Positions 45,883 to 54,991 of a stretch of DNA of 64,000 nucleotides are shown one piece after another. Position numbers and translations under genes: made by a program. This DNA is from an uncultured Ruminiclostridium sp. (GTDB lineage: Bacteria; Bacillota; Clostridia; Oscillospirales; Ruminococcaceae), in the NCBI GenBank assembly GCA_947627695.1, contig CANQXF010000004.1, forward strand, positions 62,001 to 126,000. The letters are read 5' to 3'. Every line of letters starts with the position of its first letter. Positions within the stretch are counted from its first letter, which is position 1. The notes beneath the pieces are model-generated. The model was not told the DNA's origin. It made no database searches and was given only the letters and a program-made list of their open reading frames with translations.

Positions 45883-46359
45883 ATGCTGAGAAAAGCCGTT
45901 GCTGACGATTTAGAGCAGATAGCGCAGATAGCTTTTGAGCTGCACGAGATACACGTTAAGGGCGACCCGCAGAGCAACCGTTCTATGCCCCCAGAGTATT
46001 TCCAAGGTGAGCTTCGGGAGTTTTTGCAGGGGGAAAACAATGTTATACTTGTAAGCGACGAGGACGGGATAAACGCTTACGCCGCCGTTAAAATAACGGA
46101 AAGCGACAGTCCGCCCCACTATCCCCGCAGGATATGCTTTATCGACTGCTTTGCGGTAAAGGAAAGCTGCCGCCGTCAGGGCGTGGGGACAAGGCTTATG
46201 GAGTACGTCAGGAGTTATGGCGAGGAGCAGGGCTGCACCGACTTACAGCTTGGCGTCAAGGCGTTCAACAAAACCGCCTGTGAATTTTACAAAGCTGTGG
46301 GATTTACAGAGCGCAATATAATAATGAATATGAAAATAAAAAAAGATAAGGAGCAATAA
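45883..46359 (+). CDS. GNAT-family N-acetyltransferase
   Basis: 158 residues. Acetyl-CoA-binding motif [16 protein letters not shown] (the RRxGxG/A loop, about 99-114) and the C-terminal [16 protein letters not shown]. The substrate is unknown. The ATG follows GAGGTGA. It is the first gene of the T-box controlled unit and ends two bases before tyrS, so it is expressed on tyrosine starvation along with the synthetase. Confidence 0.88.
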   Translation: MLRKAVADDLEQIAQIAFELHEIHVKGDPQSNRSMPPEYFQGELREFLQGENNVILVSDEDGINAYAAVKITESDSPPHYPRRICFIDCFAVKESCRRQGVGTRLMEYVRSYGEEQGCTDLQLGVKAFNKTACEFYKAVGFTERNIIMNMKIKKDKEQ

Positions 46360-46361
46360 AA

Positions 46362-47576
46362 ATGACTATTTACGAGGAACTTCAGCGCAGAGGGCTTTTA
46401 GCTCAGCTTACCGACGAGGAGGAGATAAAGGAGCTGATAAATGCGGGAAAGGCTACGTTCTATATCGGCTTTGACCCTACCGCCGACAGCCTGCACGTTG
46501 GGCATTTTATGGCGCTTTGCCTTATGAAAAGGCTTCAGCAGGCGGGGAACCGTCCTATTGCCCTTCTGGGCGGAGGAACGGGTATGATAGGCGACCCGTC
46601 GGGTAAAACTGATATGAGGAAAATGCTCACAAAAGAGGACATCGACCACAATATCGAATGTTTTAAAAAGCAGATGTCCCGCTTCATTGACTTTTCCGAC
46701 GGAAAGGCGCTTATGGTGAACAACGCCGACTGGATACTGGACTTGAATTACATTGACGTTCTCCGCGAGATAGGACCTCATTTCAGCGTGAACAGAATGT
46801 TGGCGGCGGAATGCTACAAGCAGAGAATGGAGAGGGGGCTTTCCTTCCTCGAGTTCAACTATATGATAATGCAAAGCTACGACTTTCTTATGCTGTATGA
46901 AAAGTACGGGTGCAATATGCAGTTCGGCGGGGACGACCAGTGGTCGAATATGCTGGGCGGCACTGAGCTTATTCGCCGCAAGCTGGGCAAGGACGCTTAC
47001 GCTATGACCATAACTCTGCTCCTCAACAGCGAGGGGAAGAAAATGGGCAAGACGGAAAAGGGCGCGGTGTGGCTTGACGCTGAAAAGACCAGTCCTTACG
47101 AGTTTTTCCAATACTGGCGCAACGTGGCGGACGCTGACGTTATGAAGTGTCTGAAAATGCTCACGTTCATTCCCATAGAGGAAATTGAGGAAATGGAGCG
47201 CACTATGAACGGCTCCCAGTTGAACAAAGCGAAGGAGATACTGGCGCACGAGCTTACCGCGCTGGTTCACGGCAAGGAGGAGGCGGACAAGGCTCTCGAA
47301 GCGGCAAAGTCCCTGTTCGGCGGCTCGGGCGTCAGCGACAATATGCCTGAGGTGAAGCTGTCGCCTGAGGATCTGACAGACGGGAAGATAAATATTGTGG
47401 ATCTGTTGGTTAAGGCGGGGCTTTGTCCCTCCAAGCGTGACGCGCGCACGGTGATACAGCAGGGTGGGGCGACGGTTGACGACAGGAAGATAACTGCCTT
47501 TGATGAGATGATTGAGATTGGGGATTTTGTGGTGGTTAAGAAGGGGAAGAAGAGTTTGGTGAAGGTTTGTTCTTGA
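46362..47576 (+). CDS. tyrS: Tyrosyl-tRNA synthetase
   Basis: 404 residues, class I. HIGH variant HVGH (45-48), KMSKS variant KMGKT (near 228-232), and a C-terminal S4-like domain ([21 protein letters not shown]). This is the TyrRS type with the longer C-terminal region common in Firmicutes and Gram-negatives. GNAT and tyrS are two bases apart. The stop TGA is in TTCTTGAGCAGAAC, shared with gatB. Confidence 0.97.
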   Translation: MTIYEELQRRGLLAQLTDEEEIKELINAGKATFYIGFDPTADSLHVGHFMALCLMKRLQQAGNRPIALLGGGTGMIGDPSGKTDMRKMLTKEDIDHNIECFKKQMSRFIDFSDGKALMVNNADWILDLNYIDVLREIGPHFSVNRMLAAECYKQRMERGLSFLEFNYMIMQSYDFLMLYEKYGCNMQFGGDDQWSNMLGGTELIRRKLGKDAYAMTITLLLNSEGKKMGKTEKGAVWLDAEKTSPYEFFQYWRNVADADVMKCLKMLTFIPIEEIEEMERTMNGSQLNKAKEILAHELTALVHGKEEADKALEAAKSLFGGSGVSDNMPEVKLSPEDLTDGKINIVDLLVKAGLCPSKRDARTVIQQGGATVDDRKITAFDEMIEIGDFVVVKKGKKSLVKVCS

Positions 47577-48192
47577 GCAGAACGGGCGTTTTGATTTCAA
47601 AATTTATGTTTTTTCGCCTGATAAGGCAATGTTGGGGTTTGGAAAAGGTTGTACCTTTTGGAATTGATTTTTTTGTCTGCCTAATCGGGTGATGTTGGTA
47701 ACGGTTTTGCACGGTACCGTGCGGATGCGGCGCGGCCGCCCCGCTTAAAACCGCCTTTTTCGGAAAAGGCGGTTTTAAGAATTCCGGAAAAACTTTATTT
47801 TTAGCCTACCTTGCCAAATGGTCCAGCTCGACTTCTTCTCACTCCACAAGTGGTAATGCTCGCAATTGCGAGGTTTAGTCCCGCGCCCCTGCGGGTCGCT
47901 ACCACAGGCGGGCAACGTGCGGCACGGCGTTGTGCGGTTAGGGAAGGTCATTTACCGATGTTGTTTAATGGGCGAGGTCGTGGGTTGGCTTTCACTTTTG
48001 TGTTGTGGATACCAGCTTCACTTGAGCGTCCCACCCGCTGTTTGCGGCAAAGCCGCAAAGACGCTTTCCCGCCCGCGGCTTTGCTCCTTCAACCTTCTAT
48101 TTCCCACCAGCTATTATAAATCCGTTTTTCGGCAAAGCCGAAAAACTCCACAACTGTGTACTGTACACTGTACACTGTAAACTGAAAAAACG
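47569..48192 (+). repeat. Repeat family A, copy A8
   Basis: Opens TTCTTGAGCAGAAC over the tyrS stop; CCTGATAAGGCAATGTTGG, GCACGGTACCGTGC (about 47709), CTTAAAACCGCC hairpin (about 47743-47778), CCCGCGCCCCTGCGGG (about 47881), the core (about 47990-48035), a TTTTTCGGCAAAGCCGAAAAA-type hairpin and reverse heptads to about 48185. Confidence 0.88.
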
Positions 48193-48203
48193 GGGGTATT
48201 ACA

Positions 48204-48458
48204 ATGGCTACTGAATTTCGTTACGACACACAGCTCCTTATCGAGGGGGAGAACCTTGACGAGGACGCAATCAACGACTATTTCCTGGAAAATTTTAAAG
48301 GGGACTGTCTGCTTGCGGTGGGGGACGAGGATCTGATAAAGATACACTTCCACACCAACGAGCCGTGGAAGGTGCTGGAATACTGCGCCTCCTTAGGCGA
48401 GATATACGACATCGTGGTGGAGGATATGGACAGGCAGTCAAGAGGGCTGAAAGGCTGA
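48204..48458 (+). CDS. Small protein resembling the FakA/YloV middle domain
   Basis: 84 residues. FRYDTQLLIEGENLDEDAIN, CLLAVGDEDLIKIHFHTNEP and the downstream VLEYCASLGEIYDIVVEDM closely follow a piece of the fatty-acid kinase FakA / DAK-phosphatase-like family between its DhaL kinase domain and its C-terminal domain. Neither of those domains is present here, and no truncated remnant lies nearby, so it looks like a stand-alone small protein. GGGGGTATTACA precedes the ATG. It is coupled to the Abi gene, one base away. Confidence 0.72.
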   Translation: MATEFRYDTQLLIEGENLDEDAINDYFLENFKGDCLLAVGDEDLIKIHFHTNEPWKVLEYCASLGEIYDIVVEDMDRQSRGLKG

Positions 48459-48459
48459 T

Positions 48460-49320
48460 ATGGGCGGATTTAACAAGAACTGGCAGAATAACGACCTGAA
48501 AAAGCGTCCCGCCACTCCCGAAGAACAGCTTGCCAAGTTGAAAGAGCGTGGCTGCACCGTGGAGGACGAGGCTTTTGCCATAAAGACCCTGACGGATATA
48601 AACTACTTTCGTCTGGCGCACTATTTCTCCCTGTTTCTGGAGGAAAGCGGAAAGTACCGCGAGGGGACGAGCTTTAACAAGGTGCTTAAGGTGTACGATT
48701 TTGACAGGCAACTGCGCAACCTGCTTTTGGAGATACTGGAGGAACTGGAGATATCCATGCGGGCGCACTGCTCTAACTTTCACGCCTTGAAGTACGGTGC
48801 GCTGGGGTATCTTAATGAAAATACATTCTGCAAGGTCCACAGACACCAGCAGTTTGTAGGGCGGGTAGAGCGCACCATTGAGACCAACGAGGACAGCGAA
48901 ATGGTGAAGCACTATCAGAACAAGCACGGCGGCAAGTTCCCCCTCTGGGTAGTGATGGAGCTTTTCAGCTTCGGCTCGCTGATAATGTTTTACAGGGATA
49001 TGAAGCCCCAGGACAAGACGGAGATAGCAAAGGAATACTACAATATGACTTCGGGAGCGCTGGAAAACCGAATGGACAGGCTGCTTGACCTGCGCAATCA
49101 CTGCGCTCACTACCACAGGCTTTACGACACAAGGATATGTGGGGAGGACACGGTTTTTACAAGTATTCTCGCTATGCGTGACATTTACCGCCGCAAGGAA
49201 AGTTGGGAAAAGGGATTTTTCCCAAGGCTCAGGCAGCTTTGCGCTGAGTATGCGGACGTGGTGGAGCTGGAACGGCTGGGATTTCCGGAGGATTGGGAGG
49301 AGAGGCTGAAGAGCAGTTGA
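48460..49320 (+). CDS. Abi_2-family (AbiD/AbiF-like) abortive-infection HEPN protein
   Basis: 286 residues. The N-terminal KKRPATPEEQLAKLKERG, DEAFAIKTLTDINYFRLAHY and SFNKVLKVYDFDRQLRNLL match Abi_2. The late RNHCAHYHRL is an RxxxxH HEPN ribonuclease motif (about residues 209-214). Family members block phage growth, some together with a structured RNA. It starts one base after the FakA-like gene. The stop TGA comes from a CAGTTGA heptad. Defence function is inferred from family. Confidence 0.85.
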   Translation: MGGFNKNWQNNDLKKRPATPEEQLAKLKERGCTVEDEAFAIKTLTDINYFRLAHYFSLFLEESGKYREGTSFNKVLKVYDFDRQLRNLLLEILEELEISMRAHCSNFHALKYGALGYLNENTFCKVHRHQQFVGRVERTIETNEDSEMVKHYQNKHGGKFPLWVVMELFSFGSLIMFYRDMKPQDKTEIAKEYYNMTSGALENRMDRLLDLRNHCAHYHRLYDTRICGEDTVFTSILAMRDIYRRKESWEKGFFPRLRQLCAEYADVVELERLGFPEDWEERLKSS

Positions 49321-49668
49321 CAGTGCACAGTGTACAGTTGACAGTTAATTGAATTATGGGGTTTACCGATATACTTGCACGGACTTGGTTTGCGAGTGGT
49401 GATATGTGAGAGCGTTTTTTCACAGCTTTTCACTTTTGTGTTGTGCAGACCAGTTTCACGGGTGCGCCCCACCCTCCCGCCCCCAGACACTTCCCTTCAA
49501 CAATAACTTTTCACTTTGCACTTTACACTGTGCACTGCCAAGCCCCCGCTGTTGCCCTTGCGGGCAAGGCGCTGTAAGCTCTGAAAGGATTTCTTTTGAA
49601 AAAAGAAATCCTCTCAGACTCTCCTTAGAAAATTTTACTACTCGCTAACGCTCGCTTTATTTTTTAGG
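49316..49668 (+). repeat. Repeat family B, copy B6
   Basis: Sense heptads overlapping the Abi stop, GTTTACCGATATACTTGCACGG, core about 49430-49485, reverse heptads 49507-49540, GGATTTCTTTTG/AAAAAGAAATCC hairpin (about 49587-49616) and the CTCGCTAACGCTCGC end. Confidence 0.85.
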
Positions 49669-49677
49669 TAATTATTT

Positions 49678-50709
49678 ATGAACTATGACATCGCAATAAT
49701 CGGCGCAGGTCCTGCAGGCTGCACCTTCGCCCGCCTTATAGCAGGCAAATACCGCATCGCCCTCATCGACCCGAAAACCGAAACCAAAACCAGCTTTCAT
49801 AAACCCTGCGGCGGGCTGCTGTCGGAGGACGCGCAAAAAACATTGGCACGGTTCGACCTGACCCTGCCTAAGTCGGTATTGGTAGACCCCCAGATATTCG
49901 CCGTGCGCACCATTGATCTGAAAAGCGGTCTGATACGGCGGTATCAGCGGTTTTACGTCAACCTTGACCGCCACCGCTTTGATATGTGGCTGAAAGGGCT
50001 GATCCCCGAAAGCGTGGATATGATAATGGCAAAGGCGAAGTGCATAGCTCCCGCCGAGGGCGGATTTGTGATAGACTGCGGGGAAAGAAAGATAACCGCA
50101 CGATACGTGGTGGGCGCAGACGGAGCGAACTCCCTTGTGCGCAGGACGTTTTGGAAGAAAAAGCTGCGCTCTTATGTGGCGATACAGCAGTGGTTTGAGG
50201 AAACCAATCCCACCCCGTTCTACTCCTGCGTGTTCGACCCTGACACCAGCGACTGCTGCTCCTGGTCCATCTCCAAGGACAACTTTTTCATCTTTGGCGG
50301 CGCATTCCCACACGAAAATTCCCGCCAGAGATTTGAGGAGCAAAAGCGCAAGCTGGCGGAGCAGGGCTTTAAGTTCGGTGAGCCGCTGAAGACCGAGGCG
50401 TGCGTAGTCTTGCGCCCGCGGGGTTACAGGGACTTTGTCTGCGGCGGGAACGGCGTACTGCTGATAGGCGAGGCGGCGGGGTTTATCAGCCCAAGCTCGC
50501 TGGAGGGGTTCAGCTATGCGTTTGACAGCGCCGTATTGCTGGCGGAATGTTTTGAGAAAGGGCTTGACGGGGTAGAGAAGCGTTATCGCAGGGCGACGTT
50601 CAGGTTGAGGACGAAGTTAGTGGGGAAGGTATTGAAATGTCCGTTTATGTATCAGCCGACGCTGCGGCGGTTGGTGATGAAAAGCGGGTTGAATACGGTT
50701 AAGGAGTAG
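49678..50709 (+). CDS. FAD-dependent oxidoreductase, geranylgeranyl-reductase-like
   Basis: 343 residues. FAD-binding GAGPAG near residues 8-13, a CGG motif in KPCGGLLSEDA (about 42-52) and a second flavin motif VLLIGEAAGFISPSSLEG (GD/GEAAGF type, about 261-278). This architecture is that of the geranylgeranyl reductase / tryptophan-halogenase-like flavoproteins that reduce isoprenoid double bonds. Substrate unknown. The ribosome site is weak (AGGTAA). It is flanked by B6 and B7 in opposite orientation, as recF is by B1 and B2. Confidence 0.8.
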   Translation: MNYDIAIIGAGPAGCTFARLIAGKYRIALIDPKTETKTSFHKPCGGLLSEDAQKTLARFDLTLPKSVLVDPQIFAVRTIDLKSGLIRRYQRFYVNLDRHRFDMWLKGLIPESVDMIMAKAKCIAPAEGGFVIDCGERKITARYVVGADGANSLVRRTFWKKKLRSYVAIQQWFEETNPTPFYSCVFDPDTSDCCSWSISKDNFFIFGGAFPHENSRQRFEEQKRKLAEQGFKFGEPLKTEACVVLRPRGYRDFVCGGNGVLLIGEAAGFISPSSLEGFSYAFDSAVLLAECFEKGLDGVEKRYRRATFRLRTKLVGKVLKCPFMYQPTLRRLVMKSGLNTVKE

Positions 50710-50734
50710 AGAGAAAAAAGGGGCGTAAGCCCCG

Positions 50735-51042
50735 TAAAAAAATTTTCTAAGGAGAGCCTGAGAGGATTTCTTTTTTCAAAAGAAATCCTTTCAGAGGGCG
50801 GGAGCGCTGGCAGTTGACAGTGCAAAGTGAAAAGTGAAAAGTTAAATTTGAGAGGAACCGTTCGGGGGGCGGGACGGGTGGGCGCAGCCGTGAAACTGGT
50901 ATGCACCGCCTAAAAGTGAAAAGCTGTGATGATTGCTTTCTAAAAGCACGACCCCCAAAACCAAGACTGTGCAAGTATCACGGTAAACCCCATAATTAAA
51001 TTTACTGTGTACTCTGCACTGTGCACTGTACACTGTCAACAA
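50735..51042 (-). repeat. Repeat family B, copy B7 (minus orientation)
   Basis: TTTTCTAAGGAGAGCCTGAG, GGATTTCTTT/AAAGAAATCC hairpin (about 50764-50790), sense heptads (about 50812-50845), core about 50870-50925, GTATCACGGTAAACC and reverse heptads to 51040. Confidence 0.83.
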
Positions 51043-51073
51043 GCATAATAAATTTACAAAAAAGGAACACCCT

Positions 51074-51700
51074 ATGTCAATATTCGATATTTTCAAAAAA
51101 ATAGAATCCACACCCACCGCCCAGACCCCTGTCGAGATGATAATAGCAGGACTGGGCAACCCGGGAACGCAGTACGAAAGCACCCGCCATAACAGCGGCT
51201 TTATGGCATTGGATACGTTAGCCGAAAAATGCGGAGTGGAACTGAAAAAGCTGCGCTTCAAGTCCCTCACCGCCGAGGCGGTAATTGAGGGAAAGCGCTG
51301 CCTGCTGATGAAGCCCACCACCTTTATGAACAACAGTGGCGACGCCGTGGAGGAGGCCGTGCGGTTTTACAAGCTACCGCCTGAAAACGTGCTTGTGATA
51401 TACGACGACATAACCCTCGACGTAGGCAGAATAAGAGTGCGCCCCAAAGGCAGCGACGGCGGGCATAACGGAATGAAAAGCATAATCCTCCGTCTTGACA
51501 GCGACGATTTCCCCCGCATACGGATAGGCGTGGGGAAAAAACCTCACCCCGATTACGATTTGGCGGATTGGGTATTGTCCCATTTCACCAAAGCTGAGGG
51601 AGAAAAGCTGGAAACGGCGCTGGAAAACGCTGCTGACGCCGCAAAGCTGATAGCGGTGGGAAAGCTGAACGACGCCATGAACACTTACAACGGCAAATAA
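51074..51700 (+). CDS. pth: Peptidyl-tRNA hydrolase
   Basis: 208 residues, including about 20 extra N-terminal residues. Catalytic His39 in YESTRHNSGF, Asn86 in TFMNNSG, Asp111 in VIYDDITL, and GGHNGMKSI. It releases peptidyl groups from stalled tRNAs. AAAGGAAC precedes the ATG; an internal ATG at residue 22 would give the conventional length. trmO follows after 25 bases. Confidence 0.95.
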   Translation: MSIFDIFKKIESTPTAQTPVEMIIAGLGNPGTQYESTRHNSGFMALDTLAEKCGVELKKLRFKSLTAEAVIEGKRCLLMKPTTFMNNSGDAVEEAVRFYKLPPENVLVIYDDITLDVGRIRVRPKGSDGGHNGMKSIILRLDSDDFPRIRIGVGKKPHPDYDLADWVLSHFTKAEGEKLETALENAADAAKLIAVGKLNDAMNTYNGK

Positions 51701-51725
51701 CGGCAAATAACGGAGAGGCAGTTCA

Positions 51726-52415
51726 ATGAAGATAATAGCCCATGTGGAAAGCGATTTCCCTGAAAAATTCGGCATACCCAGACAAAGCGGGCTTGCCCCC
51801 GCCTTGAAAAGCAGGATAGTCTTTGAACCGCAGTACCGTGTAAAAGAGGCGTTCAGAGGGCTTGAGGGGTATTCCCGCATATGGGTGCTGTGGGAATTCT
51901 CCCGTGCGGAAAGGGAAGAATGGTCGCCCACCGTTCGTCCGCCAAGGCTGGGCGGCAACAAGCGGGTGGGAGTTTTTGCCAGTCGCTCTCCCTTTCGTCC
52001 AAATCCCATAGGTATGTCGGCGGTAAAGCTGGAGCGAATAGAGTACGGAGCTGACGGACCTGTTCTTTATATTTCAGGCGGCGATATGATGGACGGAACG
52101 CCTGTTCTTGACATCAAGCCCTATCTTCCCTATGCGGACGCATATCCTGACGAGGAGCACGGCTTTTCCCACGGCAGGGGAGAGGATTTGCTTAATGTGG
52201 AGATACCAGAGGAGTTGTTGGAAAAGCTGCCTGAGGAAAAGCGGGAGGGGCTTATTCAGGCGTTGGAACAGGATCCGAGGCCTGCGTATCAGGACGACCC
52301 TGACAGGGCGTATACTATGAGCTATGGCGGGGCGCAGGTGAGGTTTGTTGTCAATGGGAAAACGTTGATAGTGTACAATGTAGAGTACACATTACACAAT
52401 AAATTTAATTATTAG
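51726..52415 (+). CDS. trmO: tRNA (adenine-N6)-methyltransferase TrmO-like protein
   Basis: 229 residues. The TsaA/TrmO beta-barrel is clear: FPEKFGIPRQSGL, YSRIWVLWEFS, GVFASRSPFRPNPIGMSAVKLE and GTPVLDIKPYLPYAD. The enzyme N6-methylates t6A37 of tRNA using SAM. GGAGAGG precedes the ATG. The last 15 or so residues (IVYNVEYTLHNKFNY) are encoded by heptad-like DNA, so the original C terminus appears replaced or extended by repeat sequence. Confidence 0.88.
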   Translation: MKIIAHVESDFPEKFGIPRQSGLAPALKSRIVFEPQYRVKEAFRGLEGYSRIWVLWEFSRAEREEWSPTVRPPRLGGNKRVGVFASRSPFRPNPIGMSAVKLERIEYGADGPVLYISGGDMMDGTPVLDIKPYLPYADAYPDEEHGFSHGRGEDLLNVEIPEELLEKLPEEKREGLIQALEQDPRPAYQDDPDRAYTMSYGGAQVRFVVNGKTLIVYNVEYTLHNKFNY

Positions 52416-52708
52416 GTTGCTTCATTATCTTTCACTATCTCGATTGAATAAGTTCTGATAAAAGCGGTGTTTCGGCACCGCTTTTCACTTTTGTGTCCTG
52501 CACACCAGCCTCACGCCAGCGCCCCACCCTCCCGCCCCACACCTCTTTCCTTCAACCACAACTTTCCACTTTACATTCTACACCGCCATCTGCCATTCCT
52601 CGCTCTGCTGCGCAGTCGCTCCCGCCCTCTGAGGGGATTTCTTTTGAGAAAAGAAATCCCCTCAGACTCCTCTTAGAAAATTTTAGTCGGGCTGACGCCC
52701 GTTTTTTT
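52365..52708 (+). repeat. Repeat family B, copy B8 (diverged) ending in a terminator
   Basis: Degraded heptads inside the trmO 3' end, a CTTTCACTATCTCG segment, core TTTTGTGTCCTGCACACCAG (about 52487) to CCACCCTCCCGCC, and the GGGATTTCTTTTG/AAAAGAAATCCC hairpin (about 52633-52660). It ends with the CGGGCTGACGCCCG hairpin plus seven T (52688-52708), a good plus-strand terminator for trmO. Confidence 0.8.
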
Positions 52709-52712
52709 GCAA

Positions 52713-52748
52713 AAAACAACAGCGCCCCTTACAAGGCGCTGTTGTTTT
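52713..52748. terminator. Bidirectional terminator before htrA end
   Basis: AAAACAACAGCGCC / GGCGCTGTTGTTTT, a 14-bp stem with an 8-base loop. Confidence 0.9.
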
Positions 52749-52782
52749 ATATCTGCTCGAAAAGTGTACTTTCGGAAACTGC

Positions 52783-54162
52783 TTATCCTTTATTCTCCGT
52801 CAATTCTACCTCAATATCCAGAGTAGTGACCCTGCCTGAGCCGCCAAAGCCGAAGTATGAGTCGCTCTCAATGACCCTGCTGACGGTGAGGGTTATCTTA
52901 TCCCCTGCGTGCATTCCCTTTGTTATCGCCTGCACGTCGGATACGGACTCTATCTCCTTGCCGTTCACCTTGGTGATAACGTCGCCTACACGCAGATCGC
53001 TCTTTGCTACGGGAGCGTCCTCGTCAATGTCGGTGACGAGCAGACCGGTTGCGTAAAGCCCGTAAAGCTGAGCAGTGTATTCGTTTATCTGTCTGGTGGT
53101 AATGCCTATCGTGGGTCTGCCTGTAACAAAGCCGTAGTTGATAAGGTCGCTGATAACAGGCTTAGCCTCGTTTATGGTGATAGCAAAGCCCAGATTTTCA
53201 AGCGTTGTGGAGGAGCTTTGTGATACCAGCTTGGAGTTTACTATACCTACCACGTTGCCGTACAGGTCAAACAGTCCGCCGCCTGAGTTGCCCGGGTTGA
53301 TAGCCGCGTTTGTCTGAATGGAGCTGAGCTCATAGCCGCCCTCCTCAGATGCAAAGCGGTTAAGTCCCGAAATAATGCCGTTGGTGATGGTCTTGTTCAG
53401 TCCTGCGGGGTTGCCGATAGCGCAGACCTCCTGACCTATCTTCAAAGAGGAGCTGTCCCCCAGCGCAACGGCTGTAAAGGGCTGATCTCTGCTTATCTTC
53501 AGTATCGCAAGGTCGGTGGCGCTGTCCGAGCCTACCACTACCGCTTCAATTTCCTCCTCGTCGCTGTAAGCGTCGGAGATTACAACGGAGATCTTGCTGT
53601 TGCCCTCAACTACGTGGTGATTTGTGACGATATAGCCGTCAGTGGTGAAAATAACGCCGCTGCCCGTGCCGTAAAGGGTGTAGCCGCCGGGCTCGCTTTC
53701 GCCGCTGAGCATTGAACTGCTCTGAACGTAGTTCTTTACTACCACTATGCTTTCATTGACCTTGTCGAAAAGCTCCTCGTAGCTGTACTGTACGGTGGTG
53801 TTCATATTCACCGTATTTTCCAGAGTGCCGAGATCGCTGCTCACTTCGGTGTCGGGCTTGTGGTATTCGGGGGTGGTGTTGGTGCTCTCCTCGGGATTCT
53901 CTTGTTCATCGGAGGAGGACGGGGCGTTATCGTTATCGGCGGGCTGGCTTTGGGAAGTGTCGTCCTGAAGCCTGCTTGCAAGATACGAGCCGCCGAAGCC
54001 GCTTGCGCTTCCTACAACTATTGCGGCGATAAGCACGCCGATTATAAGACCGCCGTTTGTTTTTTTCTTCTTAGGCGGCTGAGGGGCAGGCTGCTGTTGC
54101 TGATAGTTGTTATAGCCGCTGTTCGGGTCGGTGGAAAAATTATACTGCGGGTATTCGTACAT
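52783..54162 (-). CDS. htrA: HtrA/DegP-family membrane-anchored serine protease
   Basis: 459 residues. A cytoplasmic Gln/Pro/Lys-rich N terminus, one membrane helix (about 37-60), an acidic Ser/Glu linker, a trypsin-like domain with His183 (TNHHVV), Asp217 (SATDLAIL) and Ser293 (GNSGGGLFD), then one PDZ domain (about 360-450, VGDVITKVNGKEIESV). It degrades misfolded exported proteins at the outer face of the membrane. AAGGAAG precedes the ATG. A TATAAT-like box lies at 54239-54244 without a good -35. Confidence 0.94.
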   Translation of the reverse strand: MYEYPQYNFSTDPNSGYNNYQQQQPAPQPPKKKKTNGGLIIGVLIAAIVVGSASGFGGSYLASRLQDDTSQSQPADNDNAPSSSDEQENPEESTNTTPEYHKPDTEVSSDLGTLENTVNMNTTVQYSYEELFDKVNESIVVVKNYVQSSSMLSGESEPGGYTLYGTGSGVIFTTDGYIVTNHHVVEGNSKISVVISDAYSDEEEIEAVVVGSDSATDLAILKISRDQPFTAVALGDSSSLKIGQEVCAIGNPAGLNKTITNGIISGLNRFASEEGGYELSSIQTNAAINPGNSGGGLFDLYGNVVGIVNSKLVSQSSSTTLENLGFAITINEAKPVISDLINYGFVTGRPTIGITTRQINEYTAQLYGLYATGLLVTDIDEDAPVAKSDLRVGDVITKVNGKEIESVSDVQAITKGMHAGDKITLTVSRVIESDSYFGFGGSGRVTTLDIEVELTENKG

Positions 54163-54317
54163 ATTGGGTCAACTTCCTTTCTTAAAAAGGCATTTATTCC
54201 TTGTCCCTGTGAGGGGGCTTTTTTCTTTTACAACTGGGATTATAAACCTGCATTGTGACAGGGGAGTGAAGAGAGATTTATAAATCGGGGAAAGATTTGT
54301 GTGTTGAGGTAAACGTT

Positions 54318-54990
54318 GTCCTTTAGCAGGACTTGCTTTTTGGGGTAGTTTTTATGTTTTTTCGCCTGATAAGGCAATGTTGGATTTTCGGAAAAGGTTG
54401 TACCTTTTTGTTTAATTTTTATGTCTGCCTAATCGGGAGATGTTTGTATCGGTTTTGCACGGTACCGTGCGGATGCGGCGCGGCCGCCCCGCTTAAAACC
54501 GCCTTTTTCGGAAAAGGCGGTTTTAAGAATTCCGGAAAAACTTTATTTTTAGCCTACCTTGCCAAATGGTTCAGCTCGACTTCTTTTCACTCCACAAGTG
54601 GTAATGTTCGCAATTGCGAGGTTTGGTCCCGCGCCCCTGCGGGTCGCTATCACAGGCGTGCAACGTGCGGCACGGCGTTGTGCGGTCAGGGAAGGTCATT
54701 TACCAATGTTGTGAGAGTGGTAATGTGGTGGGTTGGCTTTCAGTTTTGTGTTGTGGATACCAGCATCACGCCAGCGTCCCACCCGCTGTTTGCGGCAAAG
54801 CCGCAAAAACGCTTTCCCGCCCTCGGCGTTTACCCTTCAACCTCCTCTTTCCCACCTGCCATTCAAATCCGTTTTTCGGCTTCGCCGAAAAACTCCACAA
54901 CTGTGTACTGTGCACTGTGCACTGTAAACTGATTTGTTCCAGCTACTAACAACTATCCAACTAGCAACTATCCACTGCTTATTGTCAACG
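54318..54990 (+). repeat. Repeat family A, copy A9
   Basis: Left end TTTAGCAGGACTTGCTTTTT (variant of TTCTTGAGCAGAAC), CCTGATAAGGCAATGTTGG, GCACGGTACCGTGC (about 54457), CTTAAAACCGCC hairpin (about 54492-54527), CCCGCGCCCCTGCGGG (about 54629), core, TTTTTCGGCTTCGCCGAAAAA-type hairpin, reverse heptads to 54931. A tail of CTATCCAACTAGCAACTATC-type units follows. Confidence 0.86.
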
Positions 54991-54991
54991 A

